A stretch of DNA of 11,436 nt, taken from assembly GCA_023228995.1 (NCBI GenBank), contig JALOAD010000076.1:1-11436 (forward strand), written 5' to 3'. The DNA comes from Candidatus Muiribacterium halophilum. GTDB lineage: Bacteria > Muiribacteriota > Muiribacteriia > Muiribacteriales > Muiribacteriaceae. A model generated the notes under the pieces. The model worked only from the letters and a program-made list of their open reading frames with translations. It was not told the origin of the DNA and searched no databases. The translations under genes were made by a program, and so were the position numbers. Positions 7,556-11,436 of this stretch are shown here, in pieces; position 1 is the stretch's first letter, and each line of letters starts with the position of its first letter.

Positions 7556-7783
7556 ATGAAAATAAGATTTTGTTTATTAATTTGTCTTTTAACATTATTT
7601 ACCATTGCAAATACTGGTTGTGGTAAAAAACCGTCTAAACCAATGCTTAGTACTACTCCAAAAGATGCAGTTTTATTCAATGATACTCAAGAAAGAGAAC
7701 TTATAATAAAAGATGAAAAACCACTTCTTAAAACTAAACCAGTCGTTGATATAAACTCAAAACCAGAGCTTGAAGAATATTAA
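7556..7783 (+). CDS. Small lipoprotein
   Basis: A 75-aa protein starting MKIRFCLLICLLTLFTIANT, then GCGKKP. A basic n-region and a hydrophobic stretch lead to T-G-C, so Cys22 is the likely lipidated residue. The lipobox is imperfect, with Asn at -3 instead of Leu/Val/Ile. The mature part is only about 54 residues, Lys/Pro/Glu-rich and probably extended or disordered. I recognise no domain. Short lipoproteins with GCGxKxP after the lipobox occur in the LptM/YifL group, but the resemblance is superficial. The start is set by TGGAG 6 nt upstream. A good promoter precedes it, and 27 bp separate it from the 217-aa gene, so the two are probably co-transcribed. The protein would sit on an envelope membrane. 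Confidence 0.75.
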   Translation: MKIRFCLLICLLTLFTIANTGCGKKPSKPMLSTTPKDAVLFNDTQERELIIKDEKPLLKTKPVVDINSKPELEEY

Positions 7784-7810
7784 AAAATAATATTATAGGT
7801 AGCAAAATAT

Positions 7811-8464
7811 ATGAAAATCAATAAAATATTCAATTCTATTTACCATTTAAAATTCAAAACTCAATACAATTTATGTTCAACATTTTTAAGATTTCAAGAA
7901 CATTATGAATCACCTGAATTTAGAGGTAAAATATTTACTTTAAAACAATATAAAAATTGGTATATTAAAAATTCTCCAGGTGGGAAAAAAACAGGAAAAT
8001 TCACATATTATAAAGATTGGTCAGGTTTTAATATTCCATCTAATATTTTTGATTTATTCTTAAAAGGAAAATTTAACCCTCTAAGTAATAAAGAAAAAAA
8101 ATTTATTAATATTATTCAAAATATAAAAGAAAAAAATTTTTATATAATTGGTACTTTTGGAAAGAACGATACTAGCACTTTAAAACATGAAATAGCTCAT
8201 GGATTATTTTATACAGAAAAAAGTTACAGAGAAAAAGTTATAACAATAATTAATTCTTTATGTAAAACTGATACTGAAAAAATAATAAATTATTTTAAAA
8301 ATTCAACTGGATATCATTGTGAAATATTCAATGATGAATTAAATTCTTATATATTATGCGATCTTGATTTATTAAATAAAAAAGGTATTTATTCTGAAAA
8401 CCTTATTGAAAAACAAAAAGAATTACAAAAAGAATTTGAGAATACAACCAAAGGGTTTTTATAA
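7811..8464 (+). CDS. HExxH-containing protein, putative zinc-dependent hydrolase, unknown family
   Basis: A 217-aa protein without signal peptide or membrane segment, so probably cytoplasmic. Residues 123-134 read TLKHEIAHGLFY: HEIAH (126-130) is the HExxH zinc motif, where two His would bind metal and Glu would be the base. FNDELNSYIL (173-182) downstream resembles the DE.xAY segment that gives a third ligand in many zincins; E176 is my candidate. Other striking stretches are FRFQEHYESPEFRGKIF (26-42), an aromatic YYKDWSGFNIPS (66-77) and KFNPLSNKEKKF (87-98), followed by FYIIGTF (110-116). These look like conserved blocks of a defined family I cannot name. Peptidase activity is an inference from the motif alone. 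The ribosome binding site is weak (AGGT, 10 nt before ATG), consistent with reliance on the upstream lipoprotein gene. It converges on the receiver gene with 8 bp between stops. Confidence 0.8.
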   Translation: MKINKIFNSIYHLKFKTQYNLCSTFLRFQEHYESPEFRGKIFTLKQYKNWYIKNSPGGKKTGKFTYYKDWSGFNIPSNIFDLFLKGKFNPLSNKEKKFINIIQNIKEKNFYIIGTFGKNDTSTLKHEIAHGLFYTEKSYREKVITIINSLCKTDTEKIINYFKNSTGYHCEIFNDELNSYILCDLDLLNKKGIYSENLIEKQKELQKEFENTTKGFL

Positions 8465-8472
8465 TACAATCT

Positions 8473-8865
8473 TTATGTTGTGCTTTTGTAAATATTTATA
8501 CCGCTTATAACAGCATCGATTATAGCTTTTATTTCAAGAAGGTCAAAAGGTTTATATACAAACCCCTCAGGATAATTTTCACGACCTGAAACACGAAATT
8601 TTGCCTCATCAGTGCAATTGTCTGATAAAAAAATAACTTTTTGATTTGGTTTTTCTTTGATTTTATCAAATACTTCAGATTTATTAATTGCTGGCATATT
8701 GTAATCAAGTAAAATTACATCATAGTCATTTTCTAAAACAGCTTTTAATCCATCTTCACTATCAATACAACATTGTACAATATAACCTTTTTCATCAAGA
8801 AAAAAGTACAATTGATTTATTAATTCTTGTTCATCATCTATTATAAGTATTTTATTTCTTGTCAT
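8473..8865 (-). CDS. Single-domain response regulator (CheY-like receiver)
   Basis: A 130-aa protein that is one complete receiver domain with no output domain. The phosphorylation site is D54 in ILLDYNMP (51-58), the acidic pocket is D10-D11 (ILIIDDE), the switch Ser is S81 (VIFLSD) and the conserved Lys is K105 (VYKPF). All functional residues are present, so it should accept phosphate from a histidine kinase, none of which is encoded here. It must signal through protein contact. The start follows the stop of the upstream 183-aa gene by 3 bp with no recognisable ribosome binding site, suggesting coupled translation and a functional pairing with that protein. The LSDNCTDEAKFR stretch (80-91) is less typical than the usual TA.. 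of CheY. A chemotaxis role is not supported by context. Confidence 0.92.
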   Translation of the reverse strand: MTRNKILIIDDEQELINQLYFFLDEKGYIVQCCIDSEDGLKAVLENDYDVILLDYNMPAINKSEVFDKIKEKPNQKVIFLSDNCTDEAKFRVSGRENYPEGFVYKPFDLLEIKAIIDAVISGINIYKSTT

Positions 8866-8868
8866 ATA

Positions 8869-9420
8869 TTATAAAACATCAAAAGAAAAATCGATTAATT
8901 GTGTAAATTTATCAGCATTTTCTCTATCTGCTCTTGAAAAAAACTTTTTAAACCAAAGTTGAACATCTTTTTCAAATTCTTCTATCTGTTCACGCATAAA
9001 TATAGGGGTAATTTGTGATTTTTTCATTTTATCAGCAATTTTAGCCTGATTATGTGTGAAACCTAAACTTTTATAATCTTCACCATTAAAAAACTTCTCA
9101 ATTTTTTCAATATCTTCTTTAAATATATGAATATTAAGAAAAATACTATTACAAACATCATATATATCTTTTAAAATGTTTTCACACATATTAATTCCAA
9201 AAGAAGTAATGTTATTATCAGCAAAAAAAACAGAAACATCTAAAAAATCAGATTCTAATTGAGGCCAGTTTAGTGGTCTAAACTCGTTATTTTCTTCAAG
9301 ATTTATTTTTTTACAAATACCATTGTAAGGAATAGTCATCTTAACTTCCAATAAAGTCGGAGTTAAAGATATTATAATACCTTCCAGAGTTCTTTCATCA
9401 TAATTAACACTGAAATCCAT
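8869..9420 (-). CDS. Protein of unknown function paired with a response regulator
   Basis: A 183-aa soluble protein with no signal peptide or membrane helix. The first about 70 residues are strand-rich (TLEGIIISLTPTLLEVKMTI at 11-30, FLDVSVFF at 59-66). The rest (about 75-175) is helical, with charged stretches KEDIEKIEKFF (101-111) and REQIEEFEKDVQLWFKKFF (143-161). I recognise no family and see no catalytic motif. A beta start with an alpha-helical end and its place directly before a lone receiver would fit an output, phosphatase or scaffold partner, but this is inference only. The ATG at 9420 has AGGGG 8 nt upstream and an extended -10 promoter further up. It is the first gene of a two-gene minus-strand unit. 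The 3' end of the plus-strand 217-aa gene faces the end of the receiver gene. Confidence 0.85.
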   Translation of the reverse strand: MDFSVNYDERTLEGIIISLTPTLLEVKMTIPYNGICKKINLEENNEFRPLNWPQLESDFLDVSVFFADNNITSFGINMCENILKDIYDVCNSIFLNIHIFKEDIEKIEKFFNGEDYKSLGFTHNQAKIADKMKKSQITPIFMREQIEEFEKDVQLWFKKFFSRADRENADKFTQLIDFSFDVL

Positions 9421-9461
9421 TGTTTTTTCCCCTAAAAAGTATTTTATTTTTATTTCTTGTG

Positions 9462-9470
9462 ATTATAACA
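9462..9470 (-). promoter_or_regulatory. Extended -10 promoter of the 183-aa/receiver unit
   Basis: On the minus strand TGTTATAAT (9470-9462) is an extended -10 element (TGnTATAAT). There is only a poor -35 match (TTTTAT at 9485-9490 with 17-bp spacing). The start near 9455 gives a leader of about 35 nt containing AGGGG. Confidence 0.5.
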
Positions 9471-9497
9471 TAAATATACAAAAAATAAAAGAGTATT

Positions 9498-9538
9498 AAA
9501 AAAATTAACAACATCCCGGCTCAGAATAGTACCGGGAT
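9498..9538 (-). terminator. Repeat hairpin with minus-strand T tract (short copy)
   Basis: The same 7-bp stem ATCCCGG/CCGGGAT (9513-9519 with 9532-9538) and 12-nt loop as the other copies. It is followed on the minus strand by GTTGTTAA and then seven T (9504-9498). It lies just upstream of the promoter of the 183-aa gene, so it could insulate that unit from pepC read-through. The T tract starts 8 nt after the stem, so it may be weak. Confidence 0.35.
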
Positions 9539-9570
9539 GACAAAAATTCAGAATAGTACCAGAATGACAG
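9513..9570. repeat. Dispersed repeat, short copy 3
   Basis: Contains the invariant 30-bp core (9513-9542), identical to 5698-5727 and 9809-9838, followed by a diverged second unit (TTCAGAATAGTACCAGAATG at 9548-9567, then ACAG). It lacks the T-rich left part and the right end of the two long copies, so the core pair is the smallest mobile or amplifying unit seen. Confidence 0.8.
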
Positions 9571-9573
9571 ATT

Positions 9574-9589
9574 TAACGAGAATTCGTTA
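9574..9589. other. Small perfect hairpin
   Basis: TAACGA (9574-9579) and TCGTTA (9584-9589) pair around GAAT. It sits directly after the short repeat copy. No T tract follows in either direction. Its role is unknown, and it may be the right boundary of the repeat module. Confidence 0.35.
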
Positions 9590-9655
9590 GAAAATTTTCA
9601 ATTAAAATAAAGTATGAAGGATTTTCTATAAACAAAAGCAAAAAAAAAATCTACT

Positions 9656-9760
9656 CGGTAACTTGAGTGAACGTTGCGAAGCATATAATACACGGATGTA
9701 TTATAAGTGAACGAAGGTAAAGAGATATTTTATATGGATGTAAAATATCGAATGGTACCG
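9656..9760. other. Structured non-coding element with two GGA-loop hairpins
   Basis: CGGTA (9656-9660) can pair with TACCG (9756-9760) and closes a region containing two strong hairpins. Hairpin A (9684-9705) has a perfect 9-bp stem TATAATACA/TGTATTATA with loop CGGA. Hairpin B (9724-9749) has a 9-bp stem GATATTTTA/TAAAATATC that extends inward by a T-G and an A-T pair to loop TGGA. The linkers share the word GTGAACG (9667-9673, 9707-9713). Its right end is the left end of the long repeat copy 2. The long repeat at 5644 lacks this module. There is no coding potential I trust. It could be a folded RNA or a cruciform-forming element. Confidence 0.5.
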
Positions 9761-9888
9761 AATGATTATTTTTTTGCGTTATTGTAATGATAAAAAAATC
9801 AAAAACAGATCCCGGCTCAGAATAGTACCGGGATGACAGTTTTTCAGAATCATGCCAGGATGACATTATATTGATTTTTGTTTATTTA
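9756..9888. repeat. Dispersed repeat, long copy 2
   Basis: About 133 bp matching 5644-5777 at roughly 90% identity by eye, in the same orientation. The left part through the 30-bp core (9809-9838) is almost identical. The second unit (TTCAGAATCATGCCAGGATG at 9843-9862, then ACA) has diverged most. The match ends at TTTATTTA near 9888. It lies between the structured element and pepC. Confidence 0.85.
9792..9834 (-). terminator. Likely intrinsic terminator downstream of pepC, inside the repeat
   Basis: Stem ATCCCGG/CCGGGAT (9809-9815 with 9828-9834), 12-nt loop. On the minus strand it is followed by CTGTTTTTGATTTTTTT (9808-9792). This is the best T tract of the three copies, starting about 3 nt after the stem. 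It lies about 130 bp after the pepC stop in the direction of transcription. Confidence 0.5.
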
Positions 9889-9928
9889 ATCAGAAAACTT
9901 AATTAGATGCAAAACATTGCTAATTTTT

Positions 9929-9954
9929 AATTATTAATTATTAATTATCAATTA
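9929..9954. repeat. Tandem AATTATT heptamer, about 3.7 copies
   Basis: AATTATT at 9929 and 9936, AATTATC at 9943, then AATTA at 9950. It lies directly beyond the pepC stop hairpin. A short phased AT-rich tract like this may arise by slippage. No function is evident. Confidence 0.7.
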
Positions 9955-9976
9955 ATGTTCAGTTTACTGAACATTA
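9953..9976 (-). other. Hairpin spanning the pepC stop codon
   Basis: TAATGTTCAG (9953-9962) and CTGAACATTA (9967-9976) form a perfect 10-bp stem with the 4-nt loop TTTA. In the pepC mRNA the loop reads UAAA and holds the UAA stop codon, while the 5' arm encodes the last residues (Asn-Val-Gln). No U tract follows, so it is not a standard terminator. It could stabilise the 3' end or affect termination of translation. Confidence 0.55.
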
Positions 9977-11310
9977 GCAAGAGCTCCCATTGGATCCCAT
10001 GGTTCAAGACTTACAACAGGTTTTTTTATAGCTTCTAAAAGTTTATCTGAAAGATATTCTCGCCTAATTACAACCTGATATGTATAATCTTCAAACCATT
10101 TATCACTCATTACAAAAAAGCCATCTTTCCCAGCTGTAGTTCCCCATGAATTTTCAACTTTCCATCTATCTGTTTTTCCTTTTAAAATATTAACACCGGT
10201 AAAAAGCATAGCATGTGTAAGAAGACTTTCGCCATATTCAAGCCTTGAAGCTTTGTCAAGATTAAATTTCACCCCTAAAGCATCAGAGTATAAATATAAT
10301 TCACTATCAAGTATTCCCTTTTCTCTATGAGACATTTTACCAACATCACAACCAAACCATACCGGTTCATCATTTAAAAGCTGTTTTTTGGCAAGCTCTT
10401 TCATAATCTTTTTATCAACATTCAAATAAAATACTTCTCTACCTTCAATAACATTTCCTAAATACTTAACAGTAAAAGATTGATTAAATGGTTTGTCTTC
10501 TGAAGGAGCATTGATAATGCTAATATAATCATAAAGATCTACATTCACATAATAATTGAAAAATTCCAAAGGTGTTAAATCAGTATTCTGATGAAATACT
10601 CCATCATCATCGTCATATTCAAAATCAAATATTTCAGGAGGAGTTCCAAGAAACATTACAAGCATATTATATATTTCTTTTAACATATTAACTTTTTCGC
10701 TTTTCAATTTATCTGTACTTTCACCATTTTTTTTCATTAATCTTAAAACTTTTGCAAATTCTCTAAGTTTTGTTGTGAGAATTCTATCCATTATCTGTGA
10801 ATTTGAACTATGAAATGTCTCTGGCATAATATATTTTGGAACAGAACCATATTTTTTTACAAGATTAGAAAACATATCCCATTGACCACCATCCTGCATT
10901 GGGGCAGAAAGTAACCACATTACAACTCTAGAATATATATGTTCATCAGCAGTTTCAATGATTTTTTCAAGAAAGTAATTGCTTTTTTCAAATTTATCCC
11001 AGAAAAAAATATAATTTTGTGAAAACTCAAATTCTTTTATATTGAATTGTTTTGCAACATGTATGCTTAACATGTTCAAACCAGCAAATATCCAGCATCT
11101 ACCTGATTTTTCTTGTGCAGTAGCTTTACCAGTGGCTATTTCATTTGAATAAGTATGTTGCATTTTAATCAAAGAGTTATTATTAAACGCTACTTTATTA
11201 ATTCCATTGTTAATAATAGCATTTCTTATAGCCATCTTTTCAGGAGTATCATTAAAGCTTCCTTTAATCTCCAATAATGTAGAAGAATCAATATTTTCAT
11301 TAATACTCAT
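9964..11310 (-). CDS. pepC: Aminopeptidase C (bleomycin hydrolase family, peptidase C1)
   Basis: Cytoplasmic papain-fold cysteine aminopeptidase that releases N-terminal residues from peptides; family members form hexamers with the active sites facing an inner chamber. The 448 aa from this start match the usual length (about 440-455). The catalytic triad is visible: C72 in QEKSGRCWIFAGLN, H366 in LTHAMLFTGV and N387 in WKVENSWG. The C-terminus ends in WDPMGALANVQ, matching the conserved family tail that reaches into the active site. The frame is open upstream to a TTG at 11364, with ATGs at 11349 and 11328. I chose the ATG at 11310 because GGGGG lies 6 nt before it and MSINENID... aligns with typical family N-termini. 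No signal peptide. The gene stands alone, followed by a stop-codon hairpin and a repeat terminator. I found no convincing promoter of its own. Confidence 0.95.
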   Translation of the reverse strand: MSINENIDSSTLLEIKGSFNDTPEKMAIRNAIINNGINKVAFNNNSLIKMQHTYSNEIATGKATAQEKSGRCWIFAGLNMLSIHVAKQFNIKEFEFSQNYIFFWDKFEKSNYFLEKIIETADEHIYSRVVMWLLSAPMQDGGQWDMFSNLVKKYGSVPKYIMPETFHSSNSQIMDRILTTKLREFAKVLRLMKKNGESTDKLKSEKVNMLKEIYNMLVMFLGTPPEIFDFEYDDDDGVFHQNTDLTPLEFFNYYVNVDLYDYISIINAPSEDKPFNQSFTVKYLGNVIEGREVFYLNVDKKIMKELAKKQLLNDEPVWFGCDVGKMSHREKGILDSELYLYSDALGVKFNLDKASRLEYGESLLTHAMLFTGVNILKGKTDRWKVENSWGTTAGKDGFFVMSDKWFEDYTYQVVIRREYLSDKLLEAIKKPVVSLEPWDPMGALANVQ

Positions 11311-11367
11311 ACTTGTCCCCCATGACATATAAAATTTACCTATAACCATATCGGAAAAGTGCAAAAA

Positions 11368-11396
11368 TTGATATAAAAATATTTTTAAGGTAATAT
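11368..11396 (+). promoter_or_regulatory. Promoter of a plus-strand gene at the right edge
   Basis: TTGATA (11368-11373), a 17-bp spacer and TAATAT (11391-11396). Transcription would start near 11403, giving a leader of about 30 nt before the ATG at 11433. It is divergent from pepC. Confidence 0.55.
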
Positions 11397-11421
11397 AACT
11401 ATATAGTTTAACTAAACAGTT
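11397..11421. promoter_or_regulatory. Two tandem AACT-N4-AGTT dyads, candidate operator
   Basis: AACTATATAGTT (11397-11408) is a perfect 12-bp palindrome. AACTAAACAGTT (11410-11421) repeats the same outer half-sites with 13-bp spacing. They start at the base after the -10 box and cover the predicted transcription start, the classic place for a repressor to bind. The regulator is unknown. Confidence 0.4.
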
Positions 11422-11432
11422 AAGAGGTTAAT

Positions 11433-11436
11433 ATGA
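11433..11436 (+). CDS. Probable start of an unidentified gene cut by the right edge
   Basis: Only ATGA is visible. An AAGAGG ribosome binding site (11422-11427) lies 5 nt before the ATG, and a promoter with a 17-bp spacer lies at proper distance, which together suggest a real divergent gene. Nothing of the product can be seen. Confidence 0.4.

Noticed and set aside
5698-9838. CRISPR array
   Set aside because: The three core copies are about 270 bp to 3.8 kb apart, not regularly spaced, and there are no spacers or cas genes.
9651-9866. Minus-strand 71-codon open frame (MSSWHDSEKLSSRYYSEPGS...)
   Set aside because: It lies wholly over the structured element and the long repeat, has no ribosome binding site, and its codons simply read the repeat words. 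Non-coding.
11311-11364. Upstream extension of pepC to a TTG at 11364
   Set aside because: No ribosome binding site before the TTG; the extra 18 residues do not look like PepC, and the ATG at 11310 has a G-rich site at good spacing.
11311-11436. Sigma-70 promoter for pepC on the minus strand
   Set aside because: TTGCAC (11359-11364) has no -10 at proper spacing; other boxes are poor. No call made.

Overview
The window comes from a very AT-rich bacterium that uses the standard genetic code (TGA serves as a stop in two ATGA gene junctions; Trp is TGG). Most genes have GGAGG/GAGG/GGGG-type ribosome binding sites, and several promoters match the sigma-70 consensus. I cannot place the organism from this window. 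The gene set is chromosomal and mostly housekeeping, with no phage, conjugation or defence genes. The non-coding DNA is the more unusual part.

Left block (1-5496, all minus strand). In transcription order: a DUF2157 multi-TM protein, a GDYXXLXY-family membrane protein, a YtcJ-like amidohydrolase, histidyl-tRNA synthetase (hisS) and a secreted protein cut by the left edge. The first three are joined by 4-bp ATGA overlaps. hisS follows after 69 bp. The secreted gene has its own promoter with a perfect TTGACA -35 box.

Middle block (5497-8464). A FapA/DUF342 gene (minus) diverges from a small lipoprotein gene and a 217-aa protein with an HEIAH zinc-protease-like motif (both plus). The 242-bp divergent gap carries two facing promoters, each with a 17-bp spacer. 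The plus pair converges, with only 8 bp between stops, on a minus-strand unit: an unknown 183-aa protein followed by a single-domain response regulator.

Right block (9421-11436). A 543-bp gene-free stretch holds dispersed repeats, several hairpins and a heptamer repeat. It is followed by aminopeptidase C (pepC, minus), whose stop codon lies in the loop of a hairpin. At the right edge a second gene appears to start on the plus strand, behind a good promoter and two tandem AACT-N4-AGTT dyads.

The main non-genic signal is a repeat family with an invariant 30-bp core (5698, 9513 and 9809). The core contains a 7-bp GC-rich stem. In all three copies the stem is followed on the minus strand by a T tract, so these repeats may act as portable one-way terminators for fapA and pepC. 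I found no convincing new multi-gene system. The best candidates for unknown biology are the 183-aa protein/receiver pair, the lipoprotein/HEIAH-protein pair and the structured repeat region 9513-9888.
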